From Acanthosepion pharaonis (taxonomy: Eukaryota; Mollusca; Cephalopoda; Sepiida; Sepiidae), in NCBI GenBank assembly GCA_903632075.3, contig CAHIKZ030000247.1:195001-259000 (forward strand): DNA of 64,000 bases, given 5' to 3'. Under the pieces are notes generated by a model. The model had not been told where the DNA came from and made no database searches. It saw only the letters and a program-made list of their open reading frames with translations. The position numbers and the translations under genes are program-made. Below, piece by piece: positions 1 through 10,241 of the stretch (the first letter of the stretch is position 1; every line of letters begins with the position of its first letter).

Positions 1-1060
1 GTTTGTCGATTTAGTTTCGAAAATATCATGTATCGTCAGATCGATGGTGTAGCGATGGGTTCCCCTTTGGGTCCTGTTTTTGCAAAATATTTTTGTGGGT
101 TTTTTGAAGAAAGCCTTTTGTTAAGTTCTGCCCGGAAGGTTTACTTTCGGTATGTTGATGACACTTTTTGTGTGTTCAGCCATGAATCGGAAGTGGAAAT
201 TTTTCCCTACTCAATGGTGTTCATCCTGCCCTTAAATTTACAGTAGATAAGGAAATGGTTCATTGCCCTTTTTAGATGTTCTTGTTCAAAGAACTCCTTC
301 TTGTTTATTATACAGGAAGTCTACTTTTACAGGACTATATACCTGTTGGGACTCCTTTTGTCCTAAACAACAAAAATTAATTTGATTAGACCCTGACAAG
401 GGCGTTAATGATCTGTTCGGATAAAATGAAAAGTTGTTTAAAAAAGAAAATGGTTATCCGTTGAACACAAATCGGTTATTCGAGATGAGACCGCTAGGTT
501 CAACAAAATCAAACCTGCTTCAGTTGGTAAATGTCCGGTCTATCTTCGTTTACCGTGGTTGGGTAGGAAGTGAATCCTTCGCCAAGCGTATTGACATGTA
601 GTTCATTGAGTGTTATTTTGCAGCGAACGTTTGTTGTTTTTCAAACTAGGTCTGTACTTCCATCTATGTGTAAAGATGTTTACCCCCCCATATTAACTCT
701 GTTATTTACTATTTCGAGTTTGGATTAGGTAGAACGACACAGCGGTTGGACGAGAATTAAACAACACGTACCTGCGATAATACTAAACAAAAAAATTTTC
801 TTTGGGCGATACCATTCGTAACACTTATGGGTCTTCCATTTCCAACTTGTGCGATGGATTTCAGTGTGAACTGGTTTTCCGTCTTAAAGTTAACTTTTCC
901 ATCTCAAGGTGTTGGAATCGCTTTACATCAGGTCCAAGCAGCCTTCTCTTTGCAAACAAAGAGATTGTTTGCTTGGACTTGCTGTTCTGCGCTTCTAGGC
1001 TTGTTGGTATAAATCTTTCCTTCCTTCCTGTCCATTCATTCATGTCACCCATGACAGACT
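1..1060 (+). pseudogene. Penelope-like retroelement fragment (RT palm to GIY-YIG region)
   Basis: The frame at 28-246 carries reverse transcriptase motifs in order: DGVAMGSPLGPVFA, then FRYVDDTF with the catalytic YVDD at 151-162. This wording is typical of Penelope-like elements (PLEs). After a frameshift the reading continues with PFLDVLVQRTP, then a YRKSTFTGLYTCWDSFCP block (305-370). Further down are the remains RIKQHVP (about 745-770) and LESLYIRSKQPSLCKQRD (about 905-970), which match the C-terminal GIY-YIG part of PLEs. Several stops and frameshifts make it dead. The 5' side lies outside the window. Family assignment is by recognition; an autonomous product is excluded by the breaks. 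Confidence 0.85.
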
Positions 1061-1225
1061 TTTTTTCTTTTTTTCCTCATAATCTAAATTCCCCGTTAAC
1101 AGTTTGACGAGAGAGGGACGAAACCGGTCGACTGTGTGTGTTTTATTTTAAACTTATCATGGCCTGCAATACAAATTTCTAGTTTTTAATGCCTTAATAC
1201 GCTTTTGTACCGTTTCTAACCTATT

Positions 1226-1227
<2 letters not shown>

Positions 1228-1274
<47 letters not shown>
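1228..1274. repeat. (TA)n microsatellite
   Basis: About 46 bp of uninterrupted TA dinucleotides, lying 12 bp upstream of the palindrome at 1296-1336. Confidence 0.95.
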
Positions 1275-1276
<2 letters not shown>

Positions 1277-1285
1277 TTAAAGGAA

Positions 1286-1400
1286 AAAACAGACGGATCA
1301 TCAGATAGCACTTCCAAAAAGTGCTATCTGATGATCAACGTCCTAAAAAGGACTCTGGTGAAATAAATTATTATAATAGTACCTTAAAGTGGTCTGTTTT
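1286..1400 (+). ncRNA. Fold-back repeat with hammerhead-like core
   Basis: An 18-bp perfect inverted repeat (1296-1313 with 1319-1336, loop CCAAA) lies inside weaker outer arms (AAACAGAC at 1287-1294, GTCTGTTTT at 1392-1400). From 1321 to 1382 the sequence can also fold as a hammerhead ribozyme. Stem I pairs GTGCTAT (1321-1327) with ATAGTAC (1376-1382). The core CTGATGA is at 1328-1334 and GAAA at 1360-1363. Stem III pairs ATAA with TTAT (1363-1366, 1371-1374), leaving A1375 at the cleavage position. The distal part of stem II is GTCC/GGAC with loop TAAAAA. Its base is imperfect (TCAAC against TCTGGT). Small hammerheads are known from PLEs. Activity is not shown. Confidence 0.45.
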
Positions 1401-1491
1401 CTTTTAGATATTAGCTATGGATTTACATTGAGCTCTCAGGATTTCATCCTCCATGGGATTACCCATACGGATTACCAAGTTCTTCATAACT

Positions 1492-1493
<2 letters not shown>

Positions 1494-1555
<62 letters not shown>
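1494..1555. repeat. (TA)n microsatellite
   Basis: About 60 bp of perfect TA repeat. Confidence 0.95.
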
Positions 1556-1559
<4 letters not shown>

Positions 1560-2068
1560 TTTATTCGAAAACTATAACAATTGAAACAAAACTTGATGTT
1601 TAGAAATAAACAGACCAGAATGAGTTGTAAGCAAAAAACAGATTAGACTATTTCACTATTTAGAATATAACCATCTCTGCTGGAAATTCGTGTTTGCCTC
1701 TCAGTCATGAGTGACATCCTGTATAACAATTAAATGAAGTGAGACCTCACAAAAACCAATCAACCAAACAACCAAAAAGAATTCTTTCACGACATTAATC
1801 TATAATATCCTACAATTTCTTAAACTATATTCCAAAATATAACTTCAGCTACAACATAAAACACACTTAGCACCGCCATACAAACTTATATATGCACAAA
1901 AGCTGAGTATAATCCGCCATGTTTTCAACTGTGAAAGCAGAATAACATATTTTTATGACTTCAAATCGAGAAAGGAAATTAAATTTCAGCATTATGTGAC
2001 CCATAAGGAGTTGATATGCCATTAAACAAATCGACTAACGAATCAACTAGAAAAATTGAAAATAAATA

Positions 2069-2237
2069 CAGTTATGTGCCATACATGATACACATGTATT
2101 TTTCGAGGCAGATGTTTTCCAGCAGCGCCATTTTTTCTCCGGTAGACCAGTTGTCATCCAAGGCTATAGAACCCATAGGTGGAGGGAGAAAAAGAGGATT
2201 CATACCTTTCCCAAGGGTATTAGCACGTAAGTGAATA
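2069..2237 (-). repeat. tRNA-derived SINE, 5'-truncated second unit of a dimer
   Basis: On the minus strand this begins TATTCACTTACGTGC and runs through the shared body (CTTGGGAAAGGTATGAATCC, then a block meaning roughly AGCCTTGGATGACAACTGG) to GGCACATAACTG. It follows directly on the 3' end of the fuller SINE copy at 2238-2500. It has no tRNA-like head, so it starts inside the element. Confidence 0.75.
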
Positions 2238-2500
2238 TCAGTCAGTTATGTACCATGCGTGAAACACGCTTAGGCGATCAGTTATCTTTCGAATCATAAC
2301 GAGGCTGATTTTTTTCGTGCAGTAGGTTGCCATTTCTTTCTGCAGTAGAGCAGTTGGCATCCAAGATCTGTCCTGCTATTTACCCATAGCTGGGAATTGG
2401 CGGGGGAGAAGAAGAGGATTCATACGTTTCCCAGGGGTATTAGCACGTAAGTGAATGTAATGGGTTTGACTGGAATTCGAACTCGGCTCTCCGATTCCCC
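2238..2500 (-). repeat. tRNA-derived SINE (family with AGTTCGAATTCCAGTC B box)
   Basis: The minus strand reads GGGGAATCGGAGAGCCGAGTTCGAATTCC (tRNA-like B box), then the body CTTGGGAAACGTATGAATCC, a GGATGCCAACTG segment, TGGCAACCTACTGC, and ends in TGGTACATAACTGACTGA. The same unit, with ATACATGATCGCC/GATACATGA-type palindromic 3' part, recurs at 46.96, 52.56 and 52.80 kb and in shorter forms elsewhere. Pol III-type internal promoter remnants plus repetition support a SINE. The A box region is degenerate. Confidence 0.8.
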
Positions 2501-2519
2501 AAATAAATACAATGTATTT

Positions 2520-3530
2520 AAGTACAAATTAGAGGCGTGTCATAAAAGATCATTCATCTTGAATGAGTCAACAATGTTTTGCTGCAATTTTTGACCTGAA
2601 TTTGAGATTTTATTGTTTAAAAATTGAATAATTTCCACACCTTTAACATTATGGATAAAAAATAGGGAATTTTATATGGGATTTTCTCGAGACTTAGCAT
2701 GGGCAAAAAAAGGTAACGGATTTTGACAAAAGAATAAAATAGCGAAGGTGACAAAACACTGCCTGGGGCCCCCAATCGGCTTTGGTTCTCATCTGGTCGC
2801 GGAGATCGAGGGCAGTAGAAAATAGGAGTCTGGAGTGTTACAGAGTAGGAGGTAAGAGGTACAGATTAGAAGGATATGTTAGGAAAATAATGATTGAATC
2901 TAGACTTAAACCTGTTAATATTCTAGTGAACGAGGAAACACCAACTTGGTGGTTGATACCACAAATTAGTGGTTCGTAGGATGAAACATGTTCGAGTTGG
3001 ACTTAAAACTCGCCAATGGAATACAAAGTCGAATGAAGGTAGTTCGCTACAATGTACTTAGAATGTTGGGTCTTAGTCGTGAAGATTAGAATTGGTGGAA
3101 CTAAAGAATATACAATCGTTCGTTTGAATACTTTCTCTGGAAATAGCGATAGAGTAGCGAGTGGCTTGCAACGTTTCGTCTGATCTACACACATTTCAAG
3201 CAACAAAATTATGCTGATCGATACAACTGACTATAATATACTGCTGTCAGTTTAATAGCCTTTTCTTTGTTTATTGTGAGAAGACTTATTTTACATCTGC
3301 ACCTATTCGATTTGATTATATATCAAGCGATTACCAACGCCATTTTAGTTGTGCTATGCACTATGGATTACTCAGCCGACAAAATCGACGCGCCAAGACT
3401 TGGCAGCATAATTTTTTTCTGCATTTAACTTATATATCAGTCTGTGTCTGTATGTGCCATCTTGAGATTTTCACCCGAGAGTAAAGTAGCAAACATGTAT
3501 AATGTATGTGTTTTTTTTTAATGCTAACGT
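2520..3530. other. Unassigned AT-rich stretch
   Basis: Short open frames such as 2782-2979 were examined. None shows a recognisable domain, splice context or repeat match within the window. I see no feature here. Confidence 0.4.
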
Positions 3531-3654
3531 AATTGTTATATCTATCAGCCTGTCTCTATCCATTTCCCTCTCTCTCTCTCTTTCTTACTCAAATCTGTCT
3601 AAAAAAATCAATACTCCATTCGTATTTATGTAAAACATTACTATCCATATCTCG

Positions 3655-3715
<61 letters not shown>
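3655..3715. repeat. (TA)n microsatellite
   Basis: Perfect TA array of about 60 bp. It produces a spurious poly-(Ile-Tyr) run in one forward frame. Confidence 0.95.
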
Positions 3716-3718
<3 letters not shown>

Positions 3719-3744
3719 ATCTCTCTCGCATTATTTAACTGTAG

Positions 3745-4115
3745 AAATGGATTGCTAAAGTTTGCTCACGCGAATTCCTGCCACGCCCAACCAGCGAAGG
3801 CTCAGAATAAACGCTCCTATTCAAAACAACACAAAAGTAAAATACAACTTAAACAGCCAAAACATGAGGAAAACCTAACAAGACCAAAAACAGAATCCCC
3901 TTGAAAATGGCTAAAGAAGTGGCTGAAAGTGCTTGGGACAATGAAAATTATGGAAAATTTCAGTACTCACATTATTCTTATAAAACGGACAACGTAAAGA
4001 TGCTGGAAAAACTAAATAAAAAAATCATTAAATCTTTCTTGTGTGCCGTATTTAATGAAAGATATTTAAAAGAAAGGTTGTTGCCCAAATATACGTCAAT
4101 ATATATATATATATA
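3745..4115 (+). pseudogene. Unidentified repeat-borne ORF remnant (KLNKKIIKSFLCAVFNERY family)
   Basis: A basic segment (KRSYSKQHKSKIQLKQPKH, about 3805-3865) ends in a stop at 3901-3903. It continues in another frame from ATG 3907 as MAKEVAESAWDNENYGKF, then KLNKKIIKSFLCAVFNERY and LLPKYTS before running into a (TA)n array. A diverged copy of the same peptide lies at 44785-44960 (IAKNIAECAW, KLNKNLTAGPCHLSLMKF), so this is a repeated coding sequence, not a unique gene. The layout resembles the N-terminal part of a retroelement protein, but I cannot name the family. Confidence 0.5.
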
Positions 4116-4130
4116 TATTTATATATATTT

Positions 4131-4307
4131 TATTAAAGACATTTTTATGTTTAACGTTCTTTTTTTTTTTTTTTTATAGATACAAGTATTTAAGTAAATG
4201 CTATGTTTATAATAAACAGTATTAAATAACATTTACCGGCCTGAATGTTTACTTAAATACTTGTATCTATAAAAAAGAACGTTAAACAAAAAATGTCTTT
4301 AATAAAA
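4131..4307. repeat. Fold-back repeat F1, copy a
   Basis: Arms of about 60 bp (4131-4199 and 4247-4307) are inverted copies of each other. They contain GTTTAACGTTC, ATAGATACAAGTATTTAAGT and AATGCT. The loop holds CATTTACCGGCCTGAATG. The unit is flanked by short (TA)n arrays (4099-4121 and 4337-4353), and a conserved flank AAATTGTCGGACTTTGTCC follows. Copies b, c and d are at 33.5, 34.6 and 43.9 kb. Confidence 0.85.
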
Positions 4308-4351
4308 TAAATTGTCGGACTTTGTCCATTTCTTAATATATATATATATAT

Positions 4352-4557
4352 AAAAGTAGACATAGAAGTCAACACTTATCGTCAGGCCACATATGTTAAT
4401 AACAGCATATGTGGCCTGACGATTGCATATAGCATGAAACAGACTGTCGCCTCTAAGTGTTGACTTCTATGTTCACTTTTATATTTACACACGCTCTATC
4501 TCTGATATCGAGCACTTTATCCCATAAATATAGCACACCTTAAGACTATATTTCTTT
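4352..4557. repeat. Fold-back repeat F2, copy a
   Basis: Nested hairpin. The outer arms are ATAGAAGTCAACACTTA and TAAGTGTTGACTTCTAT. The inner arms are a perfect 17-bp pair (4379-4395 with 4406-4422, TCGTCAGGCCACATATG). After the hairpin comes a conserved unpaired tail, TTCACTTTTATATTTACA through GCTCTATCTCTGA to CACTTTATCCCATAAATATA, which ends at a (TA)n/(GT)n array. Copy b is at 10242-10434. Confidence 0.8.
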
Positions 4558-4595
<38 letters not shown>

Positions 4596-5203
4596 GCAAC
4601 CTTTCTTTAAAGCATATTTCGTTGAATATGACAGACAAAGAAAATTTTGTATTCAGTTTTGCTAGTATTCTTTATTTTTTCCCTTTGGTGGGGGTAAAGG
4701 TGTGTATTGTCCCAAGCACTTTCGGACACTAGACATTTTCAAGGAGATTGTTGTTAATTATCGTTAATTTCTTTTCATGGTGTCTTTTAAACGTACATGT
4801 GTGATGCCAGTTTTATGATAGCAGCATTTATTCTGAGCCCCGTGAAAGGAACGTGGCTGGAATTCAAACTGGCGTCTTTCTATTAAAAAAAACCAAAACC
4901 CTTTAGCATATCATTTCCGTTGTTAAATGAAGTGAGGTTAATATTGAGTCCAAGATGTTTTATATAGAGTGCGACTCTCACAGCGAAATCTTTTACGGGA
5001 TTTATGAAGGATGATCGTATTATCAACCAGAATTTTCCTTATGGGTTCATGTAGATTGTGGGTGGCACTTTGATTTGATAAGTGATACGTGAGGCGTCTT
5101 CCCATTCAGGTAGTGGTGTGACCGATCCAGCAAATTGATTTCTGTAAAGAAACGCTGTCTTATAATGGGCAGTTAAATTGATACACTGTATTGGTCATCG
5201 ATA

Positions 5204-5207
<4 letters not shown>

Positions 5208-5277
<70 letters not shown>
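5208..5277. repeat. (TA)n microsatellite
   Basis: About 70 bp of perfect TA repeat. Confidence 0.95.
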
Positions 5278-5280
<3 letters not shown>

Positions 5281-5384
5281 CTTATTTATAAATATGGTTC
5301 CATAACTAAACAGGAATTATGTTTCAAAAACAGAAGCTAAAACCTTCAAATTCAATTATAGAATTAAATTAAATTAAATTGCAA

Positions 5385-5960
5385 ATTTAAAAATGGAGAT
5401 ACTAAAATCAAGCAAGTACAACAATTTAAATATTTGGGAAGTGTTATAACAGATGACAAAAACAACGACATCGAAATACAATGATGACTTTCAAAGCTGA
5501 AAGCATTAAGAAACAGGAAAATTTCATTAAAAAAAGAGAAAAGAATACTGAACTGTTATGCAGGATTTCTTAGTAAATGCAGGACAATGACCTCACAGAT
5601 GAAGAAAAGTCTTAAAGGAAAAGAGATGTGGTTCTAAAGAAGGATGCCGAGAACAACATGGAACGAACATGTGAGCAACGAGAAAGTTTTAGAGAAAATG
5701 GCAACAAAAAAAAAAACAGTTATACTTATCAGGAAGTGACAGTTGAAATTTCTAGGGCACATAATGAGGAAAGAGGGCTTGGAAAATTTGATACTCGGAA
5801 GACAATGGAGGCAAGAAGGACAGAGGAAAACTGCATTGAACTTGGGTAAATGGATGGCAGAATAAGGTTCAGGAAGAATAACAAAAACACAAAATCTATT
5901 GAGAGATACAAAGTATAGGAAATTGTAGAGGGCGATGATTGCCAACGTCATGAATGGTCA
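5385..5960 (+). pseudogene. RTE-like LINE (endonuclease-reverse transcriptase), C-terminal remnant
   Basis: Translation across frames gives TKIKQVQQFKYLGSVITDD, then KALRNRKISLK. These are followed by pieces matching the family phrases for the region after the RT: NMERTCEQRESF for the WTEHVSNEEVL segment, VEISRAHNEERGLGKF for FLGHIMRKEGLENL, MDGRIRF, and NVMNGHGT near the end. This is the usual tail of RTE/endonuclease-RT LINEs found across invertebrates. Stops and frameshifts throughout show a dead copy. Other pieces of the same family lie at 22.4, 28.2, 30.0, 48.0, 51.8 and 56.1 kb. Confidence 0.8.
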
Positions 5961-6034
5961 CGGCACCTAGAACGAGGGGAGTTGTGTTAGAGATATCTTA
6001 GCGTCATAGATATCAAACCTTTCTTCAGAGCGAT

Positions 6035-6037
<3 letters not shown>

Positions 6038-6089
<52 letters not shown>
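6038..6089. repeat. (TA)n microsatellite
   Basis: About 52 bp of perfect TA repeat. Confidence 0.95.
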
Positions 6090-6091
<2 letters not shown>

Positions 6092-6204
6092 CAAATCTGA
6101 CCATTATCTACCTCAAAGCATTTAGCCTCATACTCACACATTTCTGTCATTCTTTGTCTTTGTATCAAAACGTATTTTTTTTTAAACTTCCGATTCACTC
6201 AAAC

Positions 6205-6206
6205 CA

Positions 6207-6255
<49 letters not shown>

Positions 6256-6405
6256 CAATTCTTTCTATTTCTATCGGATTGTGATTTGTAAATGGGGCCA
6301 TTACAAAAGCCTTGTCTGCTCGGAAAAGAGAGGATTCTTCGGAAAGGATTTGATACAGACTATCAGGGAAAAGACTTCCTTAAAGTGACGGGAGGTGGAC
6401 TGAAA

Positions 6406-6438
<33 letters not shown>

Positions 6439-6511
6439 CTCTAGTAGATATCTTTGTTCATATAATACCCAGTAGATTTCATCGTTTATTTACATCTATC
6501 TATCTCAGTAG

Positions 6512-6565
<54 letters not shown>

Positions 6566-6606
6566 CAAGCTTGTTCATATCTATCCATTTATCTATGTCG
6601 GATAAA

Positions 6607-6663
<57 letters not shown>

Positions 6664-6718
6664 CTCTAGTAGATATCTTTGTTCATATAATACCTAGTAG
6701 ATTTCATCGTTTATTTAC

Positions 6719-6775
<57 letters not shown>

Positions 6776-6814
6776 AGCTTGTTCATATCTATCCATTTAT
6801 CTATGTCGGATAAA

Positions 6815-6887
<73 letters not shown>

Positions 6888-6961
6888 AGTAGATATCTTT
6901 GTTCATATAATACTCAGTAGATTACATCGTTTGTTTACATCTATCTATCTCAGTAGATTAC

Positions 6962-7020
<59 letters not shown>

Positions 7021-7059
7021 AGCTTGTTCATATCTATCCATTTATCTATGTCGGATAAA

Positions 7060-7103
<44 letters not shown>

Positions 7104-7209
7104 CAGTATTCATATCTATCTTAATCTGTTCATTATCTATATATCTATTTATTAATCTATATCTGTCTTTTCATAAATATCAATCTATCAGTCTATTTAA
7201 GCATGTTCA

Positions 7210-7268
<59 letters not shown>
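6205..7268. repeat. (TATC)n arrays organised as a higher-order tandem repeat
   Basis: Blocks of (TATC)n are separated by two recurrent spacers. One is AGTAGATATCTTTGTTCATA (about 6442, 6668, 6890) and the other is AAGCTTGTTCATATCTATCC (about 6567, 6776, 7020), followed by GTCGGATAAAA. The larger unit is therefore about 210-245 bp and is repeated three times. Apparent proteins here (for example 6931-7155) are translations of the tetranucleotide. Confidence 0.9.
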
Positions 7269-7525
7269 GTTTTAATCATTTCACCCCAAGCAAGGCAATA
7301 AAGCTACGAATACGCAAGGGGTTACTATGTGTTAGAGAATATGAGAAAAATTACTATTAAGGAGAGAGGACAATAAAAGAAGAAGAATTAAGAAGAGAGA
7401 AGATAACGATTGACATTGCTTTTAAATTTTTGACAATCGAAGTTGTTTGGGAAGCAAGAAGCCGGAACAGATTTCCACAAGCGAAGAGTGCGATGGAAGA
7501 ATCTGTTAGCATAAAACTCTATCTT
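7262..7525 (-). pseudogene. Jockey/CR1-like LINE, 3' end of ORF2 and 3' UTR
   Basis: From about 7523 down to 7390 the minus strand encodes EFYANRFFHRTLRLWKSV, then PASCFPNNFDCQKFKSNVNR and YLLSS followed by a stop. That is the usual C-terminus of jockey/CR1-like LINE proteins (FF-RT---W-S-P motif). The 3' UTR ends at TTGGGGTGAAATGATTAAAA (about 7268-7287), which is also the tail of related copies at 29.5, 46.1 and 54.2 kb. Confidence 0.75.
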
Positions 7526-7737
7526 TTTTTCTTTATTTATTTCAGTGAATATTCTTTATGCCGAACAGCGCGTTTCAAAGTCTGTTGTGTGTCGGTATAA
7601 CGCAAGAATATGTGGAAAAAATTCGCAAGTTCAATTATGGGTACTGTCATCAAAATATCCATCTGGTCTCATGAAAATGGAATCAGTTATGGTGTCTGCC
7701 AGGAGACACTAATCCGGGAAATATCCAGTACCATATC

Positions 7738-7838
7738 CTATCATATCTCTCTCTGTCTCTCTCTCTCTTTCTTTCTCTTTTTTTATTTTTCTTTCTTTCC
7801 CCACTTCTCTCTCTTTCCCTCTCTTTCCCTCTCTTTTC

Positions 7839-7905
<67 letters not shown>

Positions 7906-8342
7906 TTCTCACGTACTTCTCCTTTCTCTCTTTCCCTTTTCTTTTCCCCTCTCTCTTCCCTCCTTTTCTTCTTCTTTCTCTCATTCTCTTTCTCTCTCTT
8001 TCTCTTTCCCTCTTTCTCTCTCTCTTTCTCTCTTTTTATCTATTTCTCTTTCCCTCTTTCTCTCTCTTTCTCTCTCTTTGACTATTTCTCTTTCTTTATC
8101 TCTTTCTCTCCTTTTCTTTCTCTTTCTCTGTATTCTTCTTTCTCTCGTTCACTTTCTCTCTCTTTCTCTTTCCCTCTTTCTCTCTCTCTTTCTCTCTTTT
8201 TATCTATTTCTCTTTCCCTTTTTCTCTCTCTTTGACTATTTGTCTTTCTTCATCTCTTTCTCTCTCTCTCTCTATCTTTCTCTATCTCTTTTTATCTTTC
8301 TCTCTGTTTTTCTTCCTCTCTCTTCCCCTCCTCTCTCTTTGC
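7738..8342. repeat. Polypyrimidine (CT/TTTC) tract
   Basis: About 600 bp almost wholly C and T on the plus strand, including a perfect (TTTC)n block at about 7842-7903 and imperfect (CT)n/(TTTCTC) stretches. The 248-residue frame at 7610-8356 is mostly Ser, Leu and Phe and is an artefact of the tract. Confidence 0.95.
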
Positions 8343-9264
8343 CATTACGAGACTAGCTACTTATTTTTTACACAGTAAATATAGAAGTGATGACTACGAG
8401 AGCATGGTTTCTTTTTTAGATTCTCTTTGCTGTCGCCTCTATTAAATACTACTTCATCAAAATATTTACATTTTTCCTAACCGATATCTATCGGAAGCAA
8501 CCCTAAAAAATAACTTAACGACCACATAAAAAAAAATAAGAAGAAAAGAAACGAAAAACAAAAATATATTTTTACCAGGTTTGTCAAAAGAGTTGTACCG
8601 CATGGGATTGTTTTTTTTTTTTTTAATTACATTCTTGGTTACCTATTTTCCACTCATGTGATCAGTCACGTGATGCTGCCATTCGCCTTTGCCTTATCTT
8701 TAAAACACCGTGTTTTTCTATTAGCAGAATGAAATAATTAGCCAAGTGTTAAATCCAGATGTTCTCTGAGAAGGAAATATCCACTTTCAGCTTGCTAGGA
8801 AAAGGCTATTTTTGGTTAAATTTGAAGGGACTATTGGTCAGATATCTTAAGCACGTTGTTGTGAAATACATCCAGATTATACCATGTTAAAACATTAGTA
8901 ACAACTAGCAGTATCCGTGAAAATTCCACGCTTTTCCTATTTTAAGTTTCTGATGGATCATAATCCTAAAGTTAATGACTGAAAAAACCACTTGCGAGTT
9001 CCACGATTATAAAATATCCGTAGGACCCCCCCCACTTATCGCATCATAAATTATTTGAGCCGAAAACTTTTAACAAAATATTGCAATAACAAGCATAAGT
9101 ATGAATGCAGTTTATTATTTAATGAAGTAAGAGGGTACAATTGAAAAAAAATCAAAAATTGACTGAAGTCGACGTTAAACGTATTGCCACTTCTATATTC
9201 ACTTTCTTTCTCCTTATTATGTACGCTTTCTTTTTCTTACACGAAAAATAGCGTCTGTAATACA
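8343..9264. other. Unassigned AT-rich stretch
   Basis: No frame, repeat match or promoter-like element recognised. It is plain AT-rich sequence with short homopolymers. Confidence 0.4.
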
Positions 9265-9818
9265 TAAAGGGTGTTTCATTAAGACGGATCAAAGTCAGCA
9301 CTTAATAAATCAGTGCTATTGGTGAAATATTATTTATTTCTCTATTGGATCATATTATTTAAGTCATGGCAATTACGTGTGAAAAATAATATCGCACAAA
9401 TGTCCACCAAAAACCTTTGATGACGTTTCTGCATAGTTGCTCCTTGATTTCACCAATATACCTTATTATCCCATCCTTCAACTGTTGAATTGTTGTTGAC
9501 TTGTTGGCATAGAGCTTAATTTTGAGATGATCCCAAAGGAAAAAAATCTAAAGGCGTCAAGTTGCACGATCGTGGAGGCCAATTGACTTCGTTGTTTCGA
9601 GAGATGATGTAATCTGGGAACTCCTCATTCAAATTCTGTTTGAACGTCTATTTTCGTAATAGGCTTCGATAACTTTAACATGTTGTTCGACTGTTAATCT
9701 TTCCATAGTTGAATTTGCCGAAGACTTAAGTTGTTAAATCTGAAAGAAAATTTATTAAAAATCATTAGACGCTTAAACTTAATTCACATTTAAAATCTGA
9801 TCAAGTTATTGGAACATC

Positions 9819-9823
<5 letters not shown>
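9265..9823 (-). mobile_element. Internally deleted IS630/Tc1-mariner-type transposon
   Basis: The ends form a short inverted repeat: TAAAGGGTGTTTCATTAA on the left, and TAAAGGATGTTCCAATAA read inward from the right. TA sits at both borders. On the minus strand a start at 9716 gives MERLTVEQHVKVIEAYYENR, a normal transposase N-terminus. It jumps after about 27 codons to a distal part, EEFPDYIISRNNEVNWPPRS, then LTPLDFFLW and QQLKDGIIRYI (9640-9375), with frameshifts. The middle of the transposase, with the first catalytic acids, is missing. It is non-autonomous and presumably was moved by a full-length relative. Confidence 0.75.

Positions 9824-9907
<84 letters not shown>
9823..9907. repeat. 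(TA)n microsatellite
   Basis: About 80 bp of TA repeat with one interruption (ATAAAT). It directly abuts the right end of the deleted transposon. Confidence 0.9.
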
Positions 9908-10141
9908 CTTTAGGCAATTAATGAGCGTTTCCAATCAGATAACAATTTCATATTACTATAAACGCTATTTTAATGGTTACACTGGTTTCAGGAGGCATAC
10001 TTATTTATTTACAAACAATGAAAATAATGTCTATCCACCGTGACCATGAAACGATTTAACAAAACTTTTGAAGTTAATATTACTATTTATAAAATACAGA
10101 GATATTTACTCAAATCCGTGTGGGCACCCGCTACAATAACG

Positions 10142-10145
<4 letters not shown>

Positions 10146-10198
<53 letters not shown>

Positions 10199-10241
10199 AC
10201 ACACACACACACACATATGTGTGTGTGTGTGTGTGTGTGTG
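10146..10241. repeat. (TA)n-(CA)n-(GT)n compound microsatellite
   Basis: (TA)n runs into (AC)n and then, through ATATGT, into (GT)n. The AC and GT parts are mutually complementary, so this forms a hairpin by itself. Confidence 0.9.

Noticed and set aside
6205..7268. CRISPR-like array from regularly spaced (TATC)n blocks
   Set aside because: Repeats are a tetranucleotide of changing length and the spacers repeat. The genome is clearly eukaryotic.
7610..8356. 248-residue open frame, the second longest in the window
   Set aside because: It is a translation of a polypyrimidine tract (Ser/Leu/Phe only) with no domain. The first 40 residues are short and unrecognised.
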